From Cunninghamia lanceolata (taxonomy: Eukaryota > Streptophyta > Pinopsida > Cupressales > Cupressaceae), in the NCBI GenBank assembly GCA_027924645.1, contig BSBN01001225.1:13100001-13164000 (forward strand): a DNA stretch of 64,000 nucleotides, read 5' to 3'. A model generated the notes under the pieces. The model was not told where the DNA came from, did no database searches, and worked only from the letters and a program-made list of their open reading frames with translations. This document shows, piece by piece, positions 25,031-34,099 of this stretch. Position 1 is the first letter of the stretch; every line of letters starts with the position of its first letter. Both the position numbers and the translations under genes were made by a program.

Positions 25031-25338
25031 CTTTATAGGTAGGAGAGGGCAGATCTTTTAACCCCGACTTCATAATTCCGTGAGATCCGTCAATGAAAAG
25101 AGGACACGAAGCAGCATCTTATCCGGAGAGCATCCTAGGTGAAGGTGACCTTCTGGTAGGACCCAATTACTCATAAACGAGATAAGATAGACACGCCCAA
25201 CACAACTTTACAGGACGTTCCTTTTGGGCCCAAGAGGAATAACTTGGCCTCACGATAAGGTTGTGAGATAACCCCTTTACAACATGGTAGGGTCCACGCC
25301 TTATCTTTAATCACGAGGAGATAAGATTCCTTGATAAG
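25031..25338 (-). promoter_or_regulatory. Caulimovirid promoter: TATA box and GATAAG cluster
   Basis: On the minus strand CTATAAAG lies at 25031-25038 in the context CCTACCTATAAAGC. Upstream of it, in about 220 bp, are six exact GATAAG hexamers (either strand, at 25118, 25181, 25254, 25300, 25320 and 25333). GATA/I-box motifs upstream of the TATA box are known from the CaMV 35S and rice tungro bacilliform virus promoters. Transcription would start near 25000 and run over the leader into the primer site once the genome is circular. After integration it points into C1 gag. Confidence 0.7.
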
Positions 25339-25357
25339 TGACAAGCCCACTTATTAG

Positions 25358-25807
25358 CTAAGACCCCGTGCTGTCGGTGGATAGATCATCATTATGGTGC
25401 CATGCGCACTTCTCAAAAAATGCTTGATTAGGATGATGGTACGTTTTTGTCGGTTGATGAGGAGGGACCCTTGGGTCATCTGATGAGTGGTCTTCACAAT
25501 TATAGCAGGTTTGGGATGATGCATGAGGAATGCATCCTGTCATCAACTGCGGTTCTCCTTCTTTCCACATGATGGTCATCACCTTGAGTTTATACAGGCC
25601 ATAGATACCCCTTGTCATGGTCAAAGGTGTTGCCTCATTCATTCTGTATGTCTTCACATGAATCCAGATAGGAACCTGATGAGCATAGAAATATTGAATT
25701 CTATTTTTTACCGTCCAGTGCTCGAAGACTGATTCAGGTCCACATGGTCCATACTGCTGAACTAGATGTCTACTGAGAGGAGTATCTTCACCTGAATTTA
25801 AGGTTAA
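25358..25807 (-). other. Caulimovirid intergenic region with a 99-codon open frame
   Basis: This stretch lies between the tail frame and the promoter. A 99-residue frame (25358-25657) starts MKTYRMNEATPLTM and contains a CYNCED motif, but it overlaps the upstream promoter region and resembles nothing I know. It may be chance, since in related viruses this is the large intergenic region. Confidence 0.4.
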
Positions 25808-26206
25808 TCAAAAGATACAACTAGTATAAGTAGTGGTATTATGAAAATTCATATTGTCAGCAGGAGGGTATGGTCCAGAGAATAAATCTCTAATTAAATC
25901 TTTACCATCTTCAAAGTTTAACCATTCCTCTGGCTTACCAATGGCTGGATTATTAAATGCTACTGGAAGACTAAAATCACCACACCAGTTATTAAGAATA
26001 TGACCTATGTCAGGATCAACTGGTTCTGCTTCAGCGACAAACTGAAAGAAAGGGACCTCTGTCCATAAACCTGGAGATGTTCGTAACATTTTGGCTTTTA
26101 ACATTTTGTAACGATCATACAGAAAATCATTAGCCATTCGGAAATTGTGAAGATCTCTTCTTGGGAATGGATTAGTGCTCCATTCAGTGCGACTGAGTTC
26201 ATGCCA
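25808..26206 (-). pseudogene. Caulimovirid C-terminal tail after RNase H, unknown function
   Basis: Directly after the TGA that ends RNase H (26209-26207) the same frame stays open for about 132 codons, beginning WHELSRTEWSTNPFPRRDLH and containing FLYDRYKMLKAKML, PGLWTEVPFFQF and PDIGHILNNWCGDFS. Being in phase with RNase H, it was either a C-terminal extension of the polyprotein cut off by a later stop or a separate product. It has many aromatic residues and no recognised domain. It is not similar to the known transactivator (ORF VI) proteins as far as I can judge. Confidence 0.55.
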
Positions 26207-27148
26207 TCATTGTTCCCTGATTCGGATGTGCATGACTCTTACTTTACCTGATACCTGTCTGGCTTTTCCTTCTGGTTCTGGTTCATGACCTTCTCTTGAT
26301 ACAAAATCAGCAACTATATTCTCAGCTCCTAGAATATGAACACAATCAAACTCGTAAGTACATAAAAGCTGAGCCCACCTTAATAATCTTCCTCTTACTA
26401 CCTTGTTACGAGATTCTTTCTTGAAGAAACCTCTGAGGTTCTGCAAGTCACTTTTCAGTAAAAACCTTTTATCAGCTATGAACATCTGAAAGGCTTGGAA
26501 GGTATTGACTACTGCAAGAATCTCCTTGTGTGTGCTGTGGTAATCCTTTTCAGAACTATGGAAACTCCCTGAGACAGTTCTTACTATCTGACCTTTATCC
26601 TTTGGGTTGTATTCTAGAGTTTTCTGTTCTTTGAGTACACCTGCCCATGCAAACTCACTTGCATCTGTTTCCACTATTTTATATCCTGGACCAGGTAACT
26701 TTAATGGCGGCAGTTTGGCACACTTATCCTTAATGTTTTGGATTAATCTATCATGAAGAGGACTCCATGGTGGTGGTTTCTTCCCTAGAAGCTTATTCAA
26801 TTCTAGGCGGTCTTCTGCTAACTTGTAATAGAAACCAGAAATATAATTTACTAAGCCCAAAAAATGCTGCAATTCTTTTACAGTTGTAACAGGCAAATTT
26901 CTGATTCTTGTCAGAATATGTTCTTGAACCTCCATTCTCCCCCCCGAAAGAAGCTTGATCCCGATGAACACAAGTTCAGGAACGGCTATAAGAGACTTGG
27001 ATGGATTGACAGCTAAGCCGTTATGCTGGCAGACAGATAGAAATGTTCTGAGGTGATCAAGATGAGATGCCATATCTTGGCTGAAGACTAGGATATCATC
27101 TATGTAGGGCTGGATAAATTTTGCATAAGGTCTGAATATGATATCCAT
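26207..27148 (-). pseudogene. Caulimovirid reverse transcriptase (second half) and RNase H
   Basis: The block of 313 residues begins just after a TAG inside RT. It has the catalytic YIDDILVF at about residue 15, then thumb motifs (LQHFLGLVNYISGFY), then RNase H with ETDASEFAWAGVL, SSEKDYHSTHKEILAVV and ADFVSREG. The two enzymes copy viral RNA to DNA and remove RNA, in the cytoplasm. The block ends in TGA, after which the same frame continues. Catalytic residues look intact, but the stop upstream would prevent synthesis. Confidence 0.92.
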
Positions 27149-27151
27149 TTT

Positions 27152-28378
27152 CTACTGAAAAATAGAGGGAGCCATTTTAATTCCAAAGGGTAAAACAGTC
27201 CATTCGTATAAACCTTGAGGTACAGAGAAGGCTGTTTTATAATAATCTTCAGTACGAAGATTAATTTGCCAATATCCTTTGGTTAAATCAAACTTGGAAT
27301 ACACATGGCTTCCTTGGATAATTTGCCAGATATGGTCTTTGCTAGGAATTGGATGTCTGTGATCTACAAGACAGTCATTGAGGGGTTTGTAGTTCACTAC
27401 GAGGCATTTTTCTGGTAATTCTACTCCTCGTTCATCTACTTTAGGTACATACATAGCATGACATGAAAAGGGAGAGTCGGATACTTGTATGAGATCTACG
27501 GCTTCAAGTTCTGCTATTTCTTTAGCACAAATTTGAACTTCAGAAGAACTCATGAGAAAGTAATTTGCTTTAGCTTTGGGAAGAAGTTCCTTACCTTCAG
27601 TATCTCTTTTCAAAGGCAAACTGCAAGTAAGAGAGCGTTGGAATTTCTTCAGGTCTTTAGTCATGACCGCTGTAGCAAACAATTCTTTGATTCCTTTGAG
27701 CTCCTCAGTTCTTTCTTGGAACTGTTGTTGAAGCCAAACCTGATTAACAGGCCTTTTCTTCTTATCATCTTTCTGAATCCTTGAGAAAGATGTGGGCTGA
27801 TAAATGCGAGGCAACTGATACAAACCCTTAAAGGTTAAGAAATCTTGTTCTATAATAAAAGGCTGCCATTCACTCAAGGTATTACTACCTATTACTCCAT
27901 CATAATCTTCAACTTCAAAATGCACAAAAAGAGTATTACAGGGTTTTTCTTCGAACCCAAGTTGAACTGGAGCAATACAAAATTCATGGCCGAAAGATTT
28001 CTCATTATTACCAAATGTAATATCAGTTTTACCTTCTCTCCAGGCATCTTCTGGAAATGCATTTTTCCTTGCAATATTCAAATCAGCACCCGTATCAATT
28101 AGGAAAGCTAGAGGATAAGCTTGAATACCTGGGAACTTGATTAGCAAAACTGCACCAGGGCAGTGCGTAGTAGCCTTAGTTACACGGAAGGTATTCTTGA
28201 TGGCACTGAACTTTCCTCTGCTACTTTGTCCTTCTTCTGGTGTGATTATTCTCACAGGACTTCCTTCAAATGCATCAGTAGAAAGATACTGCAGGGGATC
28301 ATCATCTTCTTCAATTTTGATAGATTGACGCGGCTTGGATTTTGGTGGTTCTTTCACCTGAGGAGGGTCAATCTTCAT
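27152..28378 (-). pseudogene. Caulimovirid aspartic protease and reverse transcriptase (first half)
   Basis: The block of 408 residues has the protease active site FLIDTGADLNIA near residue 90 and IGSNTL later. RT follows with SPFSCHAMYVPK, LVVNYKPLNDC, SKFDLTKGYWQI and LPFGIKMAPSIFQ. A TAG (27154-27152) then interrupts a strongly conserved stretch just before the YIDD motif, in the same frame as the next block, so it is a point mutation. A further TAG at 28384-28382 separates it, also in frame, from the preceding block. Confidence 0.92.
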
Positions 28379-28381
28379 GGA

Positions 28382-28909
28382 CTACATGCTTTCACTGATG
28401 AAAGGACTGTAGGGCTTTTCTTCATAGAACAGAGCTTGTTCTATGCTTTTTACTGGTTCAAGCATCTTAACCCTAGAGATGGAGTTGAATCTATTAATAT
28501 ACAGATCCAGCTCTCTGGTTGATTCTTCTATGTTTTGCTCTTCTACTTCTTCTGTAGTGAGAATATCCACTTCATCTGTGGCTTGAGATATGACCTTATC
28601 AAGGAACTCAAGTCGATGTCGATGCCATAGTCTTCTTGCCATACTTCCTGGGCTTGGAGCTTCCAGGAGTCCCTTTTGTTCTATAGGAGTGGTAGCGGTG
28701 ACCACTGACTCTGTAGGACCAGTTTCTCTGAGAGAGGCTACAGAAGCTTTCTGCTGGTTATACCATGGTGAAGGGCGATATCCATGGGGTGAGGCCGGAC
28801 GACGAGGTGTGGAACCAAACGATCTTCCACCTCTTGATTGATAAGGCCTTGGATTAGCGAACTCCCATTGATATTCTTCTTGCACTGGTCTGGCTGGAGG
28901 CTTGACCAC
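28382..28909 (-). pseudogene. Caulimovirid polyprotein linker between coat and protease regions
   Basis: A 175-residue block in the same frame as the zinc-knuckle block before it and the protease block after it, bounded by stops (TGA and TAG upstream, TAG downstream). It is rich in proline, arginine and glutamate (for example RPYQSRGGRSFGSTPRRPAS) with an acidic stretch DEVDILTTEEVEEQ. I recognise no domain. It is probably the spacer of the large polyprotein. The in-frame neighbours argue that the stops are decay. Confidence 0.65.
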
Positions 28910-28933
28910 TTTAGGCTACAACAAATAATATTT

Positions 28934-29545
28934 TCATCTTTTCAATTGCTCAAGCCTACTTTTCAGCTTTTTCCAGGTCTCTTGACCCATATTCATTTCT
29001 TTGAGCTGCTGCTCAATGTGCAAGATTTCACCAATAATTTGATCTAGCTCAGAAGAAGATCCTTTCATCATTCTATAATAGAATGAAACTTCAGAAGCAT
29101 CAGACTCTGCTTCGGACTCTGAACTGGCACTAAGCTGCTGTTCAGCTTTCATCAAATTGATTTGAGCCTGCTCTTCGCGGGCTGACTGGTATTCTTCTTC
29201 AGACTCTGAGTCTGAGAACTCTGGACTGGAGATGACTATATCCTCTGAATCGGAAGGATATGAATTTATATAGTCATATTCATCCACTTTGATGCCTGCG
29301 CTCTTAGCTACACGCATCTTTGCTTTACCTTTCTTTTTGTCCCTTTTAGGACATTTGTTGGCAAAGTGCTCACCTTTACAGATGTAGCACACTGGCTTTT
29401 TCTTAGATCCATCTTTCTTTCTTTTATCTTTCTTACGAAAGAATCCCTTTTTCTTTTTTCTGATAGATCGGATCTCTTTTCTTTTTCTTTTTAAAGCCAC
29501 TCTTCTCTTTCCGACATGGCTTGCATTCAAAGTCTTCTTCATCAT
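28934..29545 (-). pseudogene. Caulimovirid coat protein C-terminal part with zinc knuckle
   Basis: This block has a lysine/arginine-rich stretch, then the knuckle CYICKGEHFANKC (C-x2-C-x4-H-x4-C), typical of caulimovirid coat proteins, which bind the viral RNA. An acidic serine-rich tail (SDSESEEEYQSAREE) follows, as in many members of the family. It overlaps the preceding block by 113 bp in another frame. Both encode similar lysine-rich text there, so a single indel in the A-rich tract near 29440-29480 probably separates what was one frame. Confidence 0.85.
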
Positions 29546-30971
29546 AGGTAGACAGTCTGTAACACATTGCTGATGAAAGAAGCGGTTGCACCTTTCGCCT
29601 TTCCTTTTTCTCCTTTACTTCATTACATATGTCGGTATTAATTTGTTCCAGAAATTGAACTAACTGAGGAAATGTTAGTTCTTTCATATCAGTTTTATCA
29701 TGCAACAAATTTTCTAACACTTTCTTATGATAATAATCACCAATAGTGTTACCAAAACTTTTTAGAAAAGTTGTATACATGAATTCATGATTTTGCTCTT
29801 GCCCTGAGAAATAGAAATGTTCATACTGTTTCTTACAGTATTTCTTAAAATTTCTTAAATCTTTGCATTTCCCTTTCATAAATTTTTGATAAGAGAGTTG
29901 CTCAAGAACATCTCTTTTTCCAACAAACATTCTTGCTAGTTGTGCACAAACCTGATCTGTGCCACTATCCAGCAATACTTCTCTGAAGTCATTTTCCAAC
30001 TTGTCCCATACTATCCTGGCCATACTTGTCATTGAGTTCAGGGCTTGTTTGATAACTTCTTTCTCATCTGCATCAGGATTGGTTGACATATAGTTGGTGA
30101 TCCATGATCTCATTGCATCAATGCCTCGGGCATTCTCCAATTCTTCAAACTTGTCAAAATTTACCAATGGTGGAGTATCAGCTTTATAAGACTGAATATT
30201 TTTAAATGGATCATTAGTTGGATATGGAAATGCACCTGACCCCCGGGCCATTAACACAGTCCCCTGAGGAGGAGGTTGAGAAACCTGAACTGGAACCTCA
30301 GACGTAGAGGGCTGGGTTGAAACTAATTGACCACTAGCGGGATCATATCTCAAAGGCTCTGGAGTAGGAGGAACAGTAGTAAGGAGCCTAGGGCCTTTGT
30401 ATTGGGCCTGAAGATATGAGGAAGCATTACTAGGAAAACTCTTAAACTTAACCGGTCGTTCTGCAGCCGTTCTCCTCATAGCTAATTGGATGGAATTAGA
30501 TTCTGCAGAAATGGCTTCTCTAGTTTCCTGAGATTCAACACGAAGTGAATCTGTAATTCTTATCTGAGAAGTGGTAAGAGAATGAATCTCCTCAGATATT
30601 TCCTGCAACCTTTGTCTAGTATGTCTGATTTGGACATTGGTTGTTCCCAACTGTGAACTGAGAACATCACAGTCTGCTTTAATTTCTTGTCTGACCTTAA
30701 GAACCAAATCTCTTTGTCTTTCCATGGCTGCTTCTCTTTCAATTTTCCAGATCTCCACTTTAACTCTGAAATCTTGATACTGATCTTTTAATGCATGGAG
30801 TGCAGTTTCAACTTTATCTTTCCATTCCTGGGTTAATCTTTTTTCAATTAATTCAAGAGTAGAAATAACAGAATGGCTGTTAGCCTGCAAACTCTGGAAA
30901 TTTTTCTCATATTTAATGGCTTCAAGATCTTGCCATATGCAGTGATCTTCTTGCAGCAGCAGAGATTTTCT
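29433..30971 (-). pseudogene. Caulimovirid coiled-coil and coat-protein core
   Basis: The open block of at least 485 residues starts with a long helical, heptad-like region (about residues 1-130, for example EIWKIEREAAMERQRDLVLK), comparable in place and character to virion-associated or coiled-coil domains. It is followed by a proline-rich linker and a gag/coat-like core (MRSWITNYMSTNPDADEKEV, WDKLENDFREVLL). No ATG opens it: the frame is open upstream to 30971, where it overlaps the end of the movement-protein frame by a few bases in +1 phase. Either a frame change by decay or a translational link joins the two. Confidence 0.8.
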
Positions 30972-32553
30972 AAGACAGATTTGCCCAATTTAATAGATGA
31001 CTCTGACTTGGGGCATTGTCACCTAATGGAGTGACATGTAAAGGCCAGCATTTAGCTTTATACTTGCCAGAGGTATCTAACAACATGAAATCATGGAATG
31101 GTGGTATACGACCCGGTATTGTACAAGCACCACTAGGGTTTTCCACAACTTGAGTATCGATTACAGAGATACTATTTTCTGGCATAGCTACCGAATATTC
31201 AGAAAACATTTTAACACTGCTCATCATCTTAAGCTTTGCAGTTTGAGGTGGGAAGACAAAGGAACAATCTTCACACTGGTATAAACCATTTTGCAATATG
31301 GAATATTTGGAATGACTGCAATGTGGCTGTAATCCTTTATTTTGAAAGGATGACTGATGAGATACAGAAGGTATTCTGAATAAATTTTCAAAACCTTGAG
31401 AGGGTTGCAAACGAACACTTTGAGTTTTTGGCAAAACAGATGGAGTAGGCTCATTATAATTAAATGGTATATCCCTGGATAAATCTTTGGAAGAGGCTGA
31501 CTTTCCTCTTGAGAGAGGTCGACTGACTCTTGTGTCAGAACATCCAAACTTTATCACGGCCTGATCATCTATTTCTTCCAGTGAAATTCCTTTCAACTGG
31601 GGATTCTTTTCTTGTTCTACCTCAGTGAGGTTATCCTGTTCCCATAATTCCATAGCCCATTCTTCAGGCATTCTAATGTCTTTATGCTTGACAATCTTTG
31701 GGGCTGTTAACTTGGTGGTATTACTAGAGGAACTCCAGATGGTTGACAGACCTTCTAGACCTCTTTCATGCGGGTTTCTAGGATTGACCATTAATGGTAT
31801 GACCTTATCATACAGTCTGTAATGAACTAAAAAGACCAGTGAATGATCAACTGAATCCTTTTTCATGAACAAGTTCATTGTTTTGAATTTATATTCTAAA
31901 ACATCTTTGAGGTTACCATCTAACAGACTTACAGGGTAGTCTAAAAGACAGTCTACAAAGATAGGACCTTTGGCCATTGAATCACAACCTGCACCTAGTA
32001 AGGAATGGGATAACTTATAGAACCTTGCATCTTTTAACATCATTAAAGCTATAATAGGCAATCCTTTTCTATAGTGTCCACATATGCCTATTCTAATGTA
32101 AGAGAGATGCATAAACTGAGGATTCTTTTTACTTTCAAGAGCTTTCTTTCTAAACTTCTTAACCAATTCATCTGTGAAAATATTTAACTTTCCTTCATTT
32201 CCTCCTTTAACAACATGGGAAAGTTCTGCAACATGACAATTGAGTGAAGACTTATACCCGAACCAGTCTCTTAAACCTATGGACTTATTATTAAACATAT
32301 CCACAACATTCTTAGGAATATCTCTATATATCTGATGTGGAGGTATTTTCGGAACCTTAAAAGGCTTCTCATCTGCTGGAGCTATAGCATTATTTTCTAT
32401 ATCATCTATACAATTACCTAACTCAGACACAGTACTAAAACAACTTTCATTGTTCGCAAAGAAGTTGGTAAACCTAACCTCTGAGTTACGCTCTGCAGTC
32501 ATGTCAGAACAGCTGTTGTCCTTCACCTGGGAAGAGGAAGAAGAAGGATCCAT
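30970..32553 (-). pseudogene. Caulimovirid movement protein (30K superfamily) with long C-terminal region
   Basis: An intact frame of 527 residues follows the primer site by about 220 bp; ATG at 32553 is the first in frame. Residues about 90-300 fit the caulimovirid movement protein: LSYIRIGICGHYRKGLPI, then LKDARFYKLSHSLLGAGCD, GPIFVDCLLDYPVSL and LVFLVHYRLYDKVIP. Such proteins form tubules through plasmodesmata. The C-terminal 200 residues are serine-rich and include HCSH...CEDC, a possible zinc-binding motif, near residues 430-455. This region is not part of the usual 30K fold. The frame itself has no stop, but the copy as a whole is broken. Typed as pseudogene for that reason. Confidence 0.82.
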
Positions 32554-32774
32554 TTGCGCTCGAACTTCGCTCGAACCTGCGCTCTAAAGACCAGATTACT
32601 GCCCTTACTGCCCTTGCGCCAACCACGGCTTTGACGGGACTTACTTATCGGGACTTACAACAGTTACGACGGCCTGAGTCAATACAGGGAGACAATAAAG
32701 GAGCCTTACAGATATTCAGAACTGGAAGGAGTTAACGTTAGACAACAACGTAAACAACAGACAGCAATATCGTC

Positions 32775-32793
32775 ACCAAATGCTCTAATACCA
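32775..32793 (-). other. Caulimovirid primer-binding site (tRNA-Met)
   Basis: On the minus strand TGGTATTAGAGCATTTGG lies exactly where C1 gag sequence stops. The consensus TGGTATCAGAGC is used by all Caulimoviridae and marks the minus-strand gap. It is distinct from the C1 primer site 150 bp to the right. Confidence 0.85.
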
Positions 32794-32884
32794 AATCTAG
32801 ACAAAGAAGATGGCTTTTCATTTGTACCTTCCAAAGAGCATAATTTGTCCCATCAAAATGTGGAGCTTCCTTCTTATAAGACAT
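32794..32884 (-). pseudogene. C1 gag N-terminus
   Basis: ATG at 32884 opens about 30 codons including HFDGTNYALWKVQMKSHLL, the standard start of a Copia gag. It stands 40 bp downstream of the C1 primer site and is cut off by the caulimovirid. The rest of gag is at 24755 and below. Confidence 0.85.
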
Positions 32885-32923
32885 CCTAGATCTTCCTTAA
32901 TCTATTAGGATTTCTTCAGAGGA

Positions 32924-32939
32924 ACCAGCTCTAATACCA
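32924..32939 (-). other. C1 primer-binding site (initiator tRNA-Met)
   Basis: On the minus strand the 5' LTR ends CAACA at 32942, followed by a 2-bp spacer and TGGTATTAGAGCTGGT, a tRNA-Met match with C to T at base 7. Confidence 0.88.
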
Positions 32940-32941
32940 AT

Positions 32942-33030
32942 TGTTGAACTGCACCGAAAAACTAAGAGAGGGGTGAATCAGTTGTCCTAAAACTTTAACC
33001 AAATATGATCATCAACTTATCAATTACTTA
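32942..33030 (-). repeat. C1 5' LTR, first segment (its 3' end)
   Basis: 89 bp matching 19047-19135 of the left LTR, ending in ACTTA, the target duplication of L1. The left arm of the hairpin present in the other LTR copy has decayed here. Confidence 0.9.
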
Positions 33031-34099
33031 TGTTACCAGAAATATTGTCAAAGATATTAAACTCAATCAATAAACCAATAATCTCAATAGAAATTGCAAA
33101 TAAAAAAGATTCAAATAACAAAGAACAAACCATGCAAACCTTGCTACTTCACTGCTTCCATTGTTCGCTTAGTCTCAATCGATCTTTGTATGTGAATTGA
33201 AGCCCTCAGAAGATGCACTTTCTTGCTTTGTTTTTCAAGATGATAATGGAGAGATGGCTATGATACTTTTTGCAATGAAGATGAGCTTCAATACAATAAA
33301 AGGGTGATCACAAGCTATGGGTGGATTTGGGTGCTAGAGGCGCGTTGTTAATTCTACAGAGTAACTATACTAAAAGCTTGGATCAATGAAATGGAGGAAT
33401 TGGGTTCAATTTAAAGAATTAAGAGAGAGAAGATCAACGGTATAGAAGACTTGAGAGAATGCGCACGAATAGAAAGAAGACAAGTGTCACACAAAAGCTA
33501 TTTTGTTTAACTGTTTTTTTTATAAAGATATGAATTGCTTTCATAAATTAGAAAGTTTTTTTCTAATTTAAGACATATTGATAAAAACAAGGTTGATTGA
33601 GTCAGTTAACTCAACTTGAGATTTGCTTTTACATGATTTGAGAGAAATTAAATAATAAATTATTTAATTTTGTGTGCATGAAGAAGAAGACTTATTTTTA
33701 GAAGAATTTTGAAGATAAGAAAGAAAATTAAATAAATAGATTTATTTAATTGTTTTGTGCATGATTTGGAAGAATAAATAAAATATTTAATTATATTTTA
33801 TTTTTCGAGATTGGGATAATTTAAATAAATTTGATTGATTTATTTAAATTTGGAAGAACAAGTGACTTAATTAAATAATTAAGAATTATTTAATTGTTTG
33901 GAAGAATTTAATTAAATAAAGGATTTTATTTAATTTTGACTTTAGAAGAGGTAATTAAATATTTTGATATTTAATTAATTTAGAGGAATATGAATTGAAT
34001 AAATAAATAAATTGATTTATTTATTAATAGAGGAATTAAATGGAATAAATATTAAGAATATTTATTTAGACTGAGTCATGTCATTTTTAGGCGTATACA
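33031..34099 (-). repeat. L1 3' LTR (left copy)
   Basis: 1069 bp, matching 45238-46332 closely. Its right half (33600-34070) is a dense series of TTAATTAAAT-like palindromic words. The TATA box of the other copy (CTATAAATTG) is mutated here to CTTTAAATTG at about 33416. Confidence 0.9.

Larger units (their letters stand above)
24755..32793 (-). mobile_element. Endogenous caulimovirid (plant pararetrovirus), about 8.0 kb, nearly one genome length
   Basis: Read on the minus strand from 32793: tRNA-Met primer site, movement protein, coiled-coil/coat region, zinc knuckle, protease, reverse transcriptase, RNase H, unknown tail, promoter with TATA box, leader. This is the Caulimoviridae order. There is no integrase and no LTR. 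The copy opens at the primer site, the natural minus-strand discontinuity, and ends about 250 bp beyond the presumed transcription start, so the two ends would join into a circular genome. It interrupts C1 gag: the gag start (32884-32794) reads MSYKKEAPHFDGTNYALWKV and gag resumes near 24755. The left border is known only to about 10 bp. No duplication is seen, as expected for illegitimate recombination. Gymnosperm genomes are known to carry such relics (the gymnendovirus group); assignment to that group is my inference. Stops and a frame break make it defective. Confidence 0.9.

Noticed and set aside
32775..32939. Two tRNA-Met primer sites 150 bp apart, at first read as one duplicated site
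   Set aside because: They belong to different elements: 32924-32939 adjoins the C1 LTR end, and 32775-32793 is the first sequence of the pararetrovirus after the C1 gag start.
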